A DNA stretch of 64,000 nt from Microbacterium halotolerans (GCF_003569805.1 NZ_KZ984051.1:1811953-1875952), one strand, 5' to 3'. Shown: positions 34,477 through 43,001, counted from the first letter of the stretch. The notes: a model not told the origin generated them from the sequence alone. Translations and numbers: made by a program.

Positions 34477-35513
34477 TCGAGAAATGCCGTATACGCGTCG
34501 ATGACTCCCGGAGCGAAGACGGCGCGAGGCCAGAAGACCGCGGTCAGGTAGCCGACGACGCCGTTGCCGTCGACGAGCGGCCTTGCCATGGAGTGCACCG
34601 CGTCGACGTGTTCGACGGTCAGATGCGTCCCGAAGATGCTCCGATAGACCGTCTCCGTCTCTCTCATGTCGACGTTGCGGTCGTGCTCGCCCGCCAGGAG
34701 CAGGACCGGGATCTCGCGCAGGGCAGCATCCTGCAGATCAGCCGTCGCATCGACCGTGAAGTTGCGAGCGGCGAACGCCCACCGGTCGGGTGTCATCGGC
34801 GTCTCCCCGGGGGACGCGGCGAGGTGCTCGTCAAGGTATTCCTCGTACGACGCATTCCGTGCGAGGAGTTCGCGAAGGGCATCGCTCCGGGCGATCGCCA
34901 GTGCGCGTTCAGCATCCGTCGCGTCCTCGTGTTCCAGATCGGCGAGCAGGTTGTAGCGCCCCTGCGAGAGCCAGTTGATCGCCGTTCCCACGGCCACGAC
35001 GCCGTCGATGTCCTCTCGTGCGGCCACGATCTTCGGGACCACCCAGCCGGCTTGACTCGCTCCCCACAGCACGACCCGCTCCGTCGGGACACCGGGCTGG
35101 GTCAAGGACCAGTCGATCGCGGCAGAGACTTCTGCGGCACGATCATCCATCGTCTGATCCAGCCAGTTGCCCGTCGAGCCGCCCACGCCCGGTTTACTCC
35201 ACGAGAGCGTCGCGTAGCCGGCAGCGGCGGCCCCCTCGAACCAAGGTGAGTACAGTCCGCCCTGCGTCGCATCGACCGCGCCGTCGCCGTGGACCATGAC
35301 GACCAGTCCGAGAGCGCTGCGGTCCTGCGGGGTCGTGAGCACGCCCTCAAGATGTCCCTCGTCGACGGGAATCTGCACCGCTCTCTGAGCGAACCGGTAG
35401 TCGTTTCCTGCCGCGGCGACCCCGAACGCGGTCACGAGCAGCGTGCCGACGGCACCGGTGAGTATCAGCACCCACTTTGAAACTTTCTTTCTTTGCACGT
35501 TCGTAGAGTACAT
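34464..35513 (-). CDS. Membrane-anchored alpha/beta hydrolase
   Basis: A 349-aa protein with a lysine-rich N-terminus, one transmembrane segment or signal anchor (WVLILTGAVGTLLVTAFGVA), then an alpha/beta hydrolase domain. The oxyanion region is VVMVHGDGAVDAT, the nucleophile elbow LWGASQAGW (Ser), and the acid/His pair LLLAGEHDRNVDM and DAVHSM. It resembles YcjY/dienelactone-hydrolase-like enzymes; the substrate is unknown. The first codons are unusually AT-rich. Only 15 bp separate this ATG from the divergent acetyltransferase start, so the promoters must overlap the genes or the start is downstream (GTG at 35498). Confidence 0.8.
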   Translation of the reverse strand: MYSTNVQRKKVSKWVLILTGAVGTLLVTAFGVAAAGNDYRFAQRAVQIPVDEGHLEGVLTTPQDRSALGLVVMVHGDGAVDATQGGLYSPWFEGAAAAGYATLSWSKPGVGGSTGNWLDQTMDDRAAEVSAAIDWSLTQPGVPTERVVLWGASQAGWVVPKIVAAREDIDGVVAVGTAINWLSQGRYNLLADLEHEDATDAERALAIARSDALRELLARNASYEEYLDEHLAASPGETPMTPDRWAFAARNFTVDATADLQDAALREIPVLLLAGEHDRNVDMRETETVYRSIFGTHLTVEHVDAVHSMARPLVDGNGVVGYLTAVFWPRAVFAPGVIDAYTAFLDQAA

Positions 35514-35528
35514 GATAGTTATGGATGC

Positions 35529-36119
35529 ATGGAGAAACTCCAGATCTCTGTCGGGTTCACCGAACAGGAGCGAGATCGCGTCGGGTTGCTGTACTGGGAG
35601 GCCTTCCGCGACAAGCTGCGCCCGGCATTCACCGACGACGAGACGGGCCTCCGCGTGGTGCGCTCCTCGATGCGCGCGGATCGCATTCTCGTCGCGCGCA
35701 TCGAAGGAGAAGTGGCGGGCGTCTGCGGGTTCCATGAGCGGGGGGTCGGCGCCGTCGACCTGTCGTGGTCGTCACTGCGCACGCATGTCTCGGCATGGCG
35801 CGCCGTCCGCGCCGTTGTCGTGCTCAGCATCCTCGAGCGAAGTGAGAAGAACGGGCGCCTAGTTCTCGACGGCATCTGCGTCGACGCGACCCGCAGGGGC
35901 GCGGGCATCGGGAGTGCGCTGTTGGATGCGGCCGCCGACTACGCGCAGGAGAGCGGCGCCACGGCCGTGCATCTCTCGGTCATCGACCGCAATCCGCGTG
36001 CCGCAGCGCTGTACCGCCGACGCGGCTTCGAACCCGTCGGCGGCGGATCTCTCGGCATACTCGGATACCTCTATGGATTCGACCGCTACATCGCTATGGA
36101 AAGACCTGTCTCTCGATGA
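35529..36119 (+). CDS. GNAT family N-acetyltransferase
   Basis: A 196-aa acetyltransferase. The acetyl-CoA binding motif A is LVLDGICVDATRRGAGIGSALLDAA with the R/Q-x-x-G-x-G/A core RRGAGIG, preceded by beta strands with RILVARIEGEVAGVCGF, and followed by VIDRNPRAAALYRRRGFEPVG. The target amine is unknown. The ATG at 35529 has no ribosome-binding site and may be leaderless. Its stop overlaps the start of a PaaX-like regulator gene (ATGA), so the two are co-translated. Confidence 0.87.
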   Translation: MEKLQISVGFTEQERDRVGLLYWEAFRDKLRPAFTDDETGLRVVRSSMRADRILVARIEGEVAGVCGFHERGVGAVDLSWSSLRTHVSAWRAVRAVVVLSILERSEKNGRLVLDGICVDATRRGAGIGSALLDAAADYAQESGATAVHLSVIDRNPRAAALYRRRGFEPVGGGSLGILGYLYGFDRYIAMERPVSR

Positions 36120-36916
36120 CTTCGCGCGTTTCGCCTCGCACCCTGATCGAGGCGCTCCTCCCCTCCGGCCGCGAGACGGGACTGAGTAGCATCTATGACA
36201 CGGCGAATCGTCTCGGCATCCAAGACCAACCGCTTCGTCTTGCGCTGCGTCGCCTCATCGCCACCGGCGAGATCACGCAGCGCGGGCGTGGACGCGCCGG
36301 AACGATCCGCCTCACTGAGGCCGGACGAGAGCGGCTCGAGCGCGACCGTCTCGGCCTGCATCTCGCCTTCGCGCAGGATGCCGGCTACGCGCCGTGGAAG
36401 GGAACGTGGCATCTCCTCTCCGTCAGCGCACCCGAGAGCGAACGTTCGGTGAGAGACAGCTTCCGACGCGTCGTGCTCGAGCTCGGTGCAGTTCCTGTTT
36501 CCACGGGCCTCTACCTCACGCCGCACGATCTCTCGCAGTTCGTGCCCTCCGGCGCCGCCCCCTACCTCCTGACGGCCACTGCGAGCACTCTGAGCCTGCA
36601 CGGGCTCAACGACCCGCGCGCCATCGCCGAGTCGCTCTGGCCAGCGGAGCCGACAGTCCTGGCCTACCGCGAGCTCGCGGCGGCGATGAGAGAAGAGAGC
36701 GGTCCCGCTGATCCCCTCCTGCGGCAGCTGTTCCTTGCCGAAGCGCTTGACCAGGCGCTGCGCGACGATCCGCTCCTCCCACCGGAACTGCGGCCCGCGC
36801 ACTGGCCGCCCGCAGAGGTCCGGCGTGAATGGTTGAGGAGATGGCAGGAGGCTGCATCCTCCGCTCCGGAGCTTCAGGTGTACGAGGGATGGCTGACCGC
36901 GGCACCGGATGCCTGA
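36116..36916 (+). CDS. PaaX-like transcriptional regulator
   Basis: A 266-aa protein with the PaaX layout: N-terminal winged helix (SPRTLIEALLPSGRETGLSS, then LRLALRRLIATGEITQRGRGRAGTI, split here), the central APWKGTWHLLSVSAPES domain and a helical C-terminal domain with ADPLLRQLFLAEALDQALRDDPLLPPEL. PaaX represses phenylacetate catabolism in E. coli, but PaaX-like proteins control other genes and no paa genes are nearby. It overlaps the acetyltransferase stop. The 281 bp after it carry no gene. Confidence 0.85.
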   Translation: MTSRVSPRTLIEALLPSGRETGLSSIYDTANRLGIQDQPLRLALRRLIATGEITQRGRGRAGTIRLTEAGRERLERDRLGLHLAFAQDAGYAPWKGTWHLLSVSAPESERSVRDSFRRVVLELGAVPVSTGLYLTPHDLSQFVPSGAAPYLLTATASTLSLHGLNDPRAIAESLWPAEPTVLAYRELAAAMREESGPADPLLRQLFLAEALDQALRDDPLLPPELRPAHWPPAEVRREWLRRWQEAASSAPELQVYEGWLTAAPDA

Positions 36917-37130
36917 CTGCCCCGGTTCCGGCACGCGGAAGACGGGGCGCGCTCCGTCCGCGCCCTCATCGCTCGACCGTGTGAGATGCGCCAGTGGTTC
37001 GTCGATCCCCGGTCTCCTCATCGACTTCGTCGGTGTTGTCGCTGGTGTCGGCGACGGCGTGACCGACGTGCAGACTGTCACCGTTCAGTGTGGTCACCAG
37101 ACGGCCACGAAGGAAGCAACGGGTCGACGC

Positions 37131-37161
37131 TTGACTGTGTTCTAGGAACAGGGTGTGTGCT
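37131..37161 (+). promoter_or_regulatory. MerR-type promoter/operator before the CPBP protease gene
   Basis: TTGACT (37131-37136) is followed by a 19-bp spacer and TGTGCT. The spacer holds the perfect 13-bp palindrome TGTTCTAGGAACA (37138-37150). Nearly the same arrangement recurs at 38768-38798. Confidence 0.6.
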
Positions 37162-37197
37162 GTCAGAAGAGAAGGTCGAACGAAGACGGGAGAAGCT

Positions 37198-37902
37198 ATG
37201 ACCGAGGAACTGATTGACCAGTCACCCACCAAACCCGCTGCTCCCGGCTGGCCAGAGATGCTGGCGGGGGGCGTCGCATACGGCGTATCGTTCCTGCTGG
37301 TGGCAGCGCTGCTGCCACTCGTGACGGACCCTGTCGTCGCTGGAAATGTGGGACTCCTCGTCTCGGGCGCCATGGGGCTGTTCGCTCTCGCGGTCGCCGT
37401 GCTGATCCGGATTCGGGGGCTTGCGGCGTTCGGCTTCCGGCGCGCCAGGCCTCGCCATCTGATCGTCGGCGCGGTGCTCGGCGTAGCTGCGTATCTGTTA
37501 GGCACGATCGTGGCGGTCATCTACGCGTTGACAACCGGCGAGATCGAGAACGTTCAGGGCAGCTATCAATCGGCTGCCGCTGGCGGGTGGTGGTCGCTCA
37601 CGCTTTCACTCGTCGCCGGGGCGGTCCTCACCCCTCTGGGTGAGGAGAGCTTCTTCCGTGGCGTCATCGCGAACGGGCTCCTTGCCAAGTACGGCGCGTG
37701 GGTCGGGGTGCTCGTGAGTGCGGCCATCTTCGCCGTGGCTCACGGTATCAACCCGATCATGTCGGTCGCCTTCGTCGTCGGCATCTTCACGGCTTTGCTG
37801 TTCCGGTGGTCGGGCTCGGTCTGGCCGGGCATCGTGCTGCATGGGGTCAACAACGCGACCGCGTTGCTCGTCCCGCTCGTCATCGGTCTCAGCGCGGCGT
37901 GA
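37198..37902 (+). CDS. CPBP family intramembrane glutamic/metalloprotease
   Basis: A 234-aa polytopic membrane protein of the CPBP/Abi (CAAX protease) family. It has motif 1 EESFFRGVIANG, motif 2 FAVAHG and motif 3 VLHGVNNA, the active-site Glu, Arg, His and Asn set of this fold, with about six to eight hydrophobic helices. The family includes bacteriocin self-immunity proteins and membrane-protein processing enzymes. GGGAGA lies 4 nt before the ATG. It sits behind a MerR-type promoter and 103 bp ahead of the MerR gene that probably controls it. Confidence 0.87.
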   Translation: MTEELIDQSPTKPAAPGWPEMLAGGVAYGVSFLLVAALLPLVTDPVVAGNVGLLVSGAMGLFALAVAVLIRIRGLAAFGFRRARPRHLIVGAVLGVAAYLLGTIVAVIYALTTGEIENVQGSYQSAAAGGWWSLTLSLVAGAVLTPLGEESFFRGVIANGLLAKYGAWVGVLVSAAIFAVAHGINPIMSVAFVVGIFTALLFRWSGSVWPGIVLHGVNNATALLVPLVIGLSAA

Positions 37903-38005
37903 CAGCGACGCCGGGCGTCCAGTTCGGAAGCAAGGCTGCGTCCGCGGCGTTGAATTGAGAGCGGAGGAACCGTGCGCATCTCCCCGTGCGCGGGAAGGGA
38001 GCATC

Positions 38006-38758
38006 ATGGCGTGGAGTACCCGTGAGCTTGCGGAGCTTGCGGACACGACGGTGAACACTATCCGCCACTACCACCGACTCGGCCTGCTGGAGCTGCCGAG
38101 GCGCCGCTACAACGGCTACAAGCAGTATGAGGTGCGGCACCTGGTGAGCCTCCTGCGCATTCGGCGTCTCGCCGATCTCGGTGTGCCGCTGGCGCAGATC
38201 GGCGCGGTGAGCGCCGGCGACGACAACACACCGGAGGCCCTGCGCAGAATCGATGAAGAGCTTCGAGCACGCGTCGAGCGACTGGAGCAGGCCCGGGCTG
38301 ACATCGCCGCAATCCTTCGCGACGACGCCCCGGCGGACGCCCCGGCGGGGTTCGCTGCTGTGGCATCTCGGCTCTCGGAGGCTGACAGCTCTATCATCCA
38401 CATCTACGCGCAGCTGTACGACAAGGACGCACTTGCAGACCTGCGGAAGATGGTGGAGACGGATTCGGACGCGGTCAGCGCTGAGTTCGACGCGCTCCCT
38501 GCCGACGCCGACGAGAACTCGAAGCAACATCTCGTCGAGAGACTGGCGCCCATACTGACTCAGAATTTCCTGGACTACCCATGGTTGGGCAATCCGGTTC
38601 CGCATCTGTCGAGGAGTGAACACGTGACGGAACAGACGTTCATCGATGCCGTCGTGGAGTTGTACACAGAGGCGCAGCTGGAGGTTCTCGCGCGTGCGAG
38701 CGTCCTCGCGAAAGAGCGAGCGCAAGCCATTCGGGAAGCGCAGACATCCGGGGAGTGA
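38006..38758 (+). CDS. MerR family regulator with large C-terminal domain
   Basis: A 250-aa regulator. The MerR winged helix covers WSTRELAELADTTVNTIRHY and HRLGLLELPRRRYNGYKQYE, then a coiled coil with RLEQARADIAAIL. The last 130 residues form a helical domain of a type seen in larger MerR regulators that sense organic ligands. GGAAGGGAG precedes the ATG. The palindromes TGTTCTAGGAACA before the CPBP gene and TGTTCTGAGAACA right after this gene are probably its operators. Confidence 0.87.
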   Translation: MAWSTRELAELADTTVNTIRHYHRLGLLELPRRRYNGYKQYEVRHLVSLLRIRRLADLGVPLAQIGAVSAGDDNTPEALRRIDEELRARVERLEQARADIAAILRDDAPADAPAGFAAVASRLSEADSSIIHIYAQLYDKDALADLRKMVETDSDAVSAEFDALPADADENSKQHLVERLAPILTQNFLDYPWLGNPVPHLSRSEHVTEQTFIDAVVELYTEAQLEVLARASVLAKERAQAIREAQTSGE

Positions 38759-38767
38759 CAACGTCGC

Positions 38768-38798
38768 TTGACCATGTTCTGAGAACACGGCCTGGGCT
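38768..38798 (+). promoter_or_regulatory. Second MerR-type promoter/operator, driving a transporter remnant
   Basis: TTGACC (38768-38773), a 19-bp spacer with the perfect palindrome TGTTCTGAGAACA (38775-38787), then TGGGCT. It matches the promoter at 37131 closely and directs transcription into the EamA remnant. Confidence 0.6.
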
Positions 38799-38825
38799 GG
38801 GGGAGTCGAATGAGGGTGTGTCTGA

Positions 38826-38970
38826 AGAAAAGGCTCTCAGCTTGAACCGGTGACGGCTGCGCTTCTGGCCCGGATCATCCTCGGTGAGTCTCTCGGTATT
38901 GCACAACCGATTGCGATCGGCCTGATCGTCGTCGCTTCGTTGGGTGTGGACTGGCGTCCCGAGACCGAGG
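38826..38970 (+). pseudogene. C-terminal remnant of an EamA/DMT-type transporter
   Basis: The frame reads LEPVTAALLARIILGESLGI then AQPIAIGLIVVASLGVDW, the last conserved loop and final helix of EamA (DMT) transporters. No start codon exists upstream: a TGA lies at 38823. About 90% of the gene is missing. It follows the second MerR-type promoter, so the transporter was probably a member of the same regulon before deletion. Confidence 0.65.
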
Positions 38971-39080
38971 GAGGTGCTGCGGTTGGCAGCGACACTGCCC
39001 CGCGCATCAGGAGCAGCCGCCCGAAGAAGACGATCAGGATGTGCCGACTCGCCAGGGGCAGCCGCAGCTTCCTCGGCGGC

Positions 39081-39523
39081 TCAGGAGCTGCGACGATCAC
39101 TGTACGTTGCGGCGAGCCTCTCGTCATCGGTTCCCGGCTCTGCGTCGAAGGTCTTCCGCTCCCAGTGGCCATATTCTTCGGAGATCGGGTGGCCACCGCT
39201 CGAGTCGGACGACCATGCGACGGTGCACGTCCCGGGCTGCCCGAGCGCAACGGGAGTCGTCACGACGTCCCATTCGATCGTCGAGCATGAGGTCTCGTGG
39301 AAGAGCCCATCTGGTCCTTGAATCTGCGTGTGACTGCTGCGATCGAACTCGATGAGTTCGTCACCGCACGTCAGCGTGACTTCATTCACAGCTGGGCCGG
39401 TGCAACCCGTCGCGGGATCCGCTTCGACGAGATCATCGTGCGCCGCGGAAGCATGAGCCGGAATGATCGCCGACAGCGCGACTGCGACGAGAACGTTGAA
39501 CGCCAGGGACTGTGTCGAGTCAT
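39081..39523 (-). pseudogene. Secreted small protein, start or frame damaged
   Basis: The frame contains a signal peptide core (LAFNVLVAVALSAIIPAHASA) and a mature domain of about 115 residues with four cysteines, for example VNEVTLTCGDELIEF and LGQPGTCTVAW. No ATG, GTG or TTG opens it. The nearest ATG (39523) is in another frame and reads MTRHSP; dropping two bases after it would join it to the signal peptide. It may be a frameshifted gene or use a rare start. The family is unknown. Confidence 0.45.
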
Positions 39524-39564
39524 AGGAACGGAGACTTTCACAGAGGCGGGAGCTGTCGAATCGG

Positions 39565-40533
39565 TCAGTTCCGGCCGTGGTCCTCGTTCCGGAGCGACTC
39601 AGGGCCGCGGCCGGGATGGGCGCGAGCCTGGAGCGCGGCGAGGTGAGCGTTGTACGCGTCGAGTTCGGGGTCGCCATGCGCGTCCGCTTGGCGATCCGCG
39701 GCCCGCGCAGCGGCCGTGTCGGCACGGAACCAGCGGTGCATGATGTAAAGAAGCATCAGCAGAGTGGGGCCTTCTCCGTATGACCAGGCCAAGCCGCCGG
39801 CGAGCCCCTGGTCGGACAGCGGATCCATGCCCAGCGCGCTGGTCGACGCGGAGAAATGCTCGACCATGAGCGATGGGCTCATCATCATGAACACGCCGAA
39901 GAAGGCGTGCAGCGCCGCTTCCGCGAACAAGTCGAGCGCGCGCATCCCGTATCCCATCCGGGCTGGGACGGGATCGTCGGTGAGGGCGGGGATGGTGAAC
40001 AGCATCCCCGCGACGAGGAAGCCGGTCTGCAGGAGCAGCCTCCCGCCCGGGATCGCGAGGATCGGATCGAGAAAGTCGGCGAGATAGAGCCCGTAGAACG
40101 CCAACAGGTACAGCGGAAGCGCGACGACCGGCGAGAGGGTCCAGCGCGCCCATCTGGAACGGAGGGCTCCGAGCGCGATGCGGAGTGCAACACCTGGCAT
40201 GCCCGAGTGGGGCGTGGCGCGCAGCAGGAGACGACCGGGGGAGCCCAGAACGAGGAGCGGCGGGACGATCATCATCAGCGTCAGCTGCTGAAACATGAAC
40301 ACCGACAGAATCTGACCGGCGTACCTCTCCACACCGAGGCCCGTCGCCCCTGCGAGGACAGTGCACCCCGCGACGAACGCCGCTGTTCTCCCGATCGGCC
40401 ACGGCCTGCGCTGGCGCATCAACCGGATCACTCCCCATCCGTAGAGTGCGCAGAGCACCGCTGCGGCCAACGGGAGCGCCGAGAGCAGCTCGGGTCCGAT
40501 CGAAAGGTACTCCGCGAGGCGCGGCGGCGTCAT
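39565..40533 (-). CDS. CtaG-type cytochrome c oxidase assembly protein
   Basis: A 322-aa polytopic membrane protein of the caa3_CtaG family, linked to assembly or copper supply of cytochrome oxidases. Family landmarks are FMFQQLTLMMIVPPLLVLGSP near residue 80, FYGLYLADF, and HAFFGVFMMMSPSLM followed by WSYGEGPTLLMLLYIMHRWF. Seven or so helices are visible and the C-terminus is a charged tail. The ATG overlaps the stop of the small upstream gene. No oxidase genes are in the window. Confidence 0.88.
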   Translation of the reverse strand: MTPPRLAEYLSIGPELLSALPLAAAVLCALYGWGVIRLMRQRRPWPIGRTAAFVAGCTVLAGATGLGVERYAGQILSVFMFQQLTLMMIVPPLLVLGSPGRLLLRATPHSGMPGVALRIALGALRSRWARWTLSPVVALPLYLLAFYGLYLADFLDPILAIPGGRLLLQTGFLVAGMLFTIPALTDDPVPARMGYGMRALDLFAEAALHAFFGVFMMMSPSLMVEHFSASTSALGMDPLSDQGLAGGLAWSYGEGPTLLMLLYIMHRWFRADTAAARAADRQADAHGDPELDAYNAHLAALQARAHPGRGPESLRNEDHGRN

Positions 40534-40760
40534 GCGGTCACCTGCGACTTCTTCGTCGGCACTGCGGGCGCTCGGCCTGGACGAGAATCTCCGTGAGGAG
40601 GAAGATCAGCGCCAGAATCGTGACGACTGACCGCACGATGAGGATCCCACCTTTGACGGATCAGTTCCAGAGCGACGACCAGAGCTGCGGTGGCGATCAC
40701 CCCAGGAACGAACGCATTGTGTTGGAAGGCGGCGCTGTCGCCGAACATTGAGCTCTCCAT
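40530..40760 (-). pseudogene. Small two-helix membrane protein before ctaG, probably frameshifted
   Basis: The frame from the ATG at 40760 reads MESSMFGDSAAFQHNAFVPG then a helix VIATAALVVALELIRQRW, and after about residue 40 loses coding character (SRHDSGADLPPHGD). In a different frame the DNA from about 40655 down encodes a second clean helix, VRSVVTILALIFLLTEILVQ, ending in a basic tail and TGA near 40545. Joining the two frames gives a two-helix protein of about 80 aa. Either a real frameshift near 40660-40680 or a sequence error fits. Confidence 0.45.
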
Positions 40761-40789
40761 TCTGAGAGGAACGCATCGTGGGCGTCGAA

Positions 40790-40945
40790 CTACGGGCAGA
40801 AGGAGGGCGCCCCACCGAGAGTGAGGACGACATCGGCAGTATCACCGACGAGTAGGCCGTCGCCGTCGAGGAAGCCCATGTGGATCCGTCGTAGTCGTTG
40901 CTCGGGCACGATGGTCTTCTTCTCGCGGCCAACAGGGAAGCCATA
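40790..40945 (-). CDS. Small hypothetical protein
   Basis: A 51-aa frame with protein-like composition: MASLLAARKKTIVPEQRLRR followed by IHMGFLDGDGLLVGDTADVV. No family is recognised and no good ribosome-binding site precedes the ATG. It may be the tail of a longer, decayed gene. The surrounding 237-bp gap contains nothing else. Confidence 0.3.
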   Translation of the reverse strand, partial: YGFPVGREKKTIVPEQRLRRIHMGFLDGDGLLVGDTADVVLTLGGAPSFCP

Positions 40946-40997
40946 CATGGACGCAGCTCAGGACTCCTCACATCCTTCGAGGAACGCGTCAGCCGAC

Positions 40998-41438
40998 TCA
41001 GATCCGCAGGATCGTCCCGTCGGACGGTGTCAGGGAGGTGACAGGTCTCTGTGCCGTCGAGGGGCCGCAGGCTGCGGCGAGATTGCGCAGGCTCGCGACC
41101 GGAGTGTCTCGAAACGCCGGAAGGGGTGTGTCGAGAGGAAGGAGATTCTCGGCAGCGGAGGTGAACGCTGGGCAGGTGTCCGCGACCTGGTCGCGAGGCG
41201 ACGCCGGTGTCGAGTCCCCGGCCGCGATGACGTATGCGACGTCGGCCGTCTCCGAACTGCTCATCGACAGTGTCACCGGTGATGCCTCGGTGGCGGTCGA
41301 TCCCACGCCTTCGAGGTGCGTAGACAGCGACACTCCCAAAAGGACGAGGAGCATCAGCATCATCGTGGAAATGATCGTTGTTCTCACTGCCACCCCAGTC
41401 GGCTGCGGCTCGAGTGGGCGAGTCGGCCGCAGCAGCAT
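40998..41438 (-). CDS. Secreted or membrane-anchored hypothetical protein
   Basis: A protein of about 146 aa, not recognised. A short basic N-terminus is followed by a hydrophobic segment (TIISTMMLMLLVLLGVSLST) that is a signal peptide or anchor. The remaining 100 residues are rich in Ser, Ala, Thr and Pro with two cysteines (DTCPAF, AAACGPS). GAGGAAG overlaps the chosen ATG closely; a GTG 57 nt downstream just before the hydrophobic segment is an alternative start. Confidence 0.5.
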   Translation of the reverse strand: MLLRPTRPLEPQPTGVAVRTTIISTMMLMLLVLLGVSLSTHLEGVGSTATEASPVTLSMSSSETADVAYVIAAGDSTPASPRDQVADTCPAFTSAAENLLPLDTPLPAFRDTPVASLRNLAAACGPSTAQRPVTSLTPSDGTILRI

Positions 41439-41570
41439 CTTCCTCAGACTACCGGCTACGTGGAGACCTCCTGTACGTCGTCGGCGTGGGGAGATGAGTG
41501 AGCACGAGGATCGGCATTTCGAAGGGCGGGTCAGTCTCTCGGTGATCATCGATGACCAGTTGCGAGCCAT

Positions 41571-42428
41571 TCATCTCCCCGAATTGATCTCGAGCCAGCG
41601 CAGGACGTCCTGGCTGAGTGCATCGGTCGCTTCGATGGGTACCAGGTGTCCGGTTGCTGGGAACCGGACCACGTCAACGGGCGCGGGGAGGGCGGCGGCG
41701 AGTTCGGAGGCCTGACCGATAGGAATCCATGGGTCGGATTCGCCCCAGCCGATGCGCGTGGGGCAGCGCACTCCCGCAAGACGATCGACGATCGGTCGTG
41801 TGTCCCCCGAGCTCAACTGAGCGATCTGGCGGTAGAACGCGTGCTGGCCCTCTGGTGAGCACCAGGGGCGGGCGAGCTCGTCAACCGACGTGCTGTCGAG
41901 AAGACGATGGGCCGCCCCCACGATGTATTCGCGGACAAGAGCTGTGTGAAGGTTCGAAGGCAATGCGGCGAAGGCTTCTTCGTGTTCGGCCACGAGCCGG
42001 AAGAAAGGGGAGCCCCACGGATCAAGTGTGACGATGTCGAGGAGATAGAGGCACGCGAACTCACAGCCCTCGAGCAGGTGCGCGCCCAGAGCGACTGCGC
42101 CTCCGATGTCGTGAGCCACGACGCTCGGTCGGTCGAGCTGCCAGTGATCGATCACTGCCGCGAGACGCTTGCGCTGCTGAACGAGATCAACCGGTGGGTC
42201 TTCTTGAGCGATCGATGATCCGTAGCCGGGCATGTCCCACAGGAAGACTCGGTGCTGGCACGCAAGCATCTGAGCCACAGGCATCCACATTGCTGCGGAC
42301 CATGGCGTCCCATGGCACAGCACGACGTTGTTCGCAGAGCTCTGGTCGTCGGGGCTGAGGCGGTAGGTGGCGATCTCGGACCCATCGACGTCGATGCGGG
42401 TGGGGCTCGGGAGGGAGGGAACGGTCAC
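41571..42428 (-). CDS. Alpha/beta hydrolase (haloalkane dehalogenase/epoxide hydrolase-like)
   Basis: A 285-aa alpha/beta hydrolase. The oxyanion loop is VVLCHGTPWSA, the nucleophile elbow is VVAHDIGGAVALG with Asp instead of Ser, as in haloalkane dehalogenases and epoxide hydrolases, and the catalytic His is in FPATGHLVPIEA. A halide-stabilising Trp-Asp pair cannot be assigned with certainty. The GTG start is directly behind a MerR-type promoter at 42436-42466 and seems leaderless. It is divergent from merR and is probably induced by the MerR ligand. Confidence 0.87.
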   Translation of the reverse strand: MTVPSLPSPTRIDVDGSEIATYRLSPDDQSSANNVVLCHGTPWSAAMWMPVAQMLACQHRVFLWDMPGYGSSIAQEDPPVDLVQQRKRLAAVIDHWQLDRPSVVAHDIGGAVALGAHLLEGCEFACLYLLDIVTLDPWGSPFFRLVAEHEEAFAALPSNLHTALVREYIVGAAHRLLDSTSVDELARPWCSPEGQHAFYRQIAQLSSGDTRPIVDRLAGVRCPTRIGWGESDPWIPIGQASELAAALPAPVDVVRFPATGHLVPIEATDALSQDVLRWLEINSGR

Positions 42429-42435
42429 GCACCCG

Positions 42436-42466
42436 ACGTTAGAACTTCAGGTCGACCTGAAGTCAA
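42436..42466 (-). promoter_or_regulatory. MerR-regulated promoter of the alpha/beta hydrolase gene
   Basis: On the minus strand TTGACT (42461-42466) and TAACGT (42436-42441) are 19 bp apart. The perfect 20-bp palindrome ACTTCAGGTCGACCTGAAGT (42444-42463) occupies the spacer, the classic MerR-activated layout. The -10 box ends 8 nt before the GTG start. Confidence 0.75.
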
Positions 42467-42483
42467 CCTGCAATGATGGAAGC

Positions 42484-42873
42484 GTGCGAATCGGTGAGGC
42501 AGCGGCAAGGCTCGGTGTCGCGACCCACGTGTTGCGACATTGGGAGGACGAACGTGTCGTCATTCCGCTGCGGAGCTCTTCAGGACACCGCGATTACGCG
42601 GAGGAGCACCTTCAGCGACTGCGTATCGTCAAGTCCTGTCAGAGGCTGGGGCTGAGCCTGCCGGAGATTCGCCAGATTCTTCACCGTGATGAGCCGGGGC
42701 GCGTCGCCGTGATCGATCGCAGGGTGGGGGAGATACGGCGGCTGCGTGCAGAACTGGACATGGCCGAAAGGTTCCTCGGACATGTCCGCGAATGTCGGCA
42801 CGACTTCATCACACGATGCACAGAATGCTCAGCCTATGCAGGGACGAGAGGCGAAATCGGCTCTGACGCCTGA
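42484..42873 (+). CDS. MerR family transcriptional regulator
   Basis: A 129-aa regulator. The winged helix reads RIGEAAARLGVATHVLRHWE with the second wing HRDYAEEHLQRL, then a coiled coil and a short C-terminal CRHDFITRCTECSAY stretch with three cysteines that could bind a metal or act in redox sensing. The start is a GTG. The gene is divergent from an alpha/beta hydrolase, whose promoter carries a perfect 20-bp palindrome inside a 19-bp spacer. Confidence 0.87.
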   Translation: MRIGEAAARLGVATHVLRHWEDERVVIPLRSSSGHRDYAEEHLQRLRIVKSCQRLGLSLPEIRQILHRDEPGRVAVIDRRVGEIRRLRAELDMAERFLGHVRECRHDFITRCTECSAYAGTRGEIGSDA

Positions 42874-43001
42874 ACGACTTCAGCGACGTCTTCGAGCTCG
42901 CCCCTGGCAGTCTGGGCGGTGCGCATGAGCCCCGTCATATGGACGCAATCCATGAGCAACAGGTACTCTGTGTGCGGTGGTTTGCGCCACCTATAGCACT
43001 T

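Noticed and set aside
36917..37197. Possible gene between the PaaX-like and CPBP genes
   Set aside because: Open frames there are antisense or extend real genes; only the MerR-type promoter is supported.
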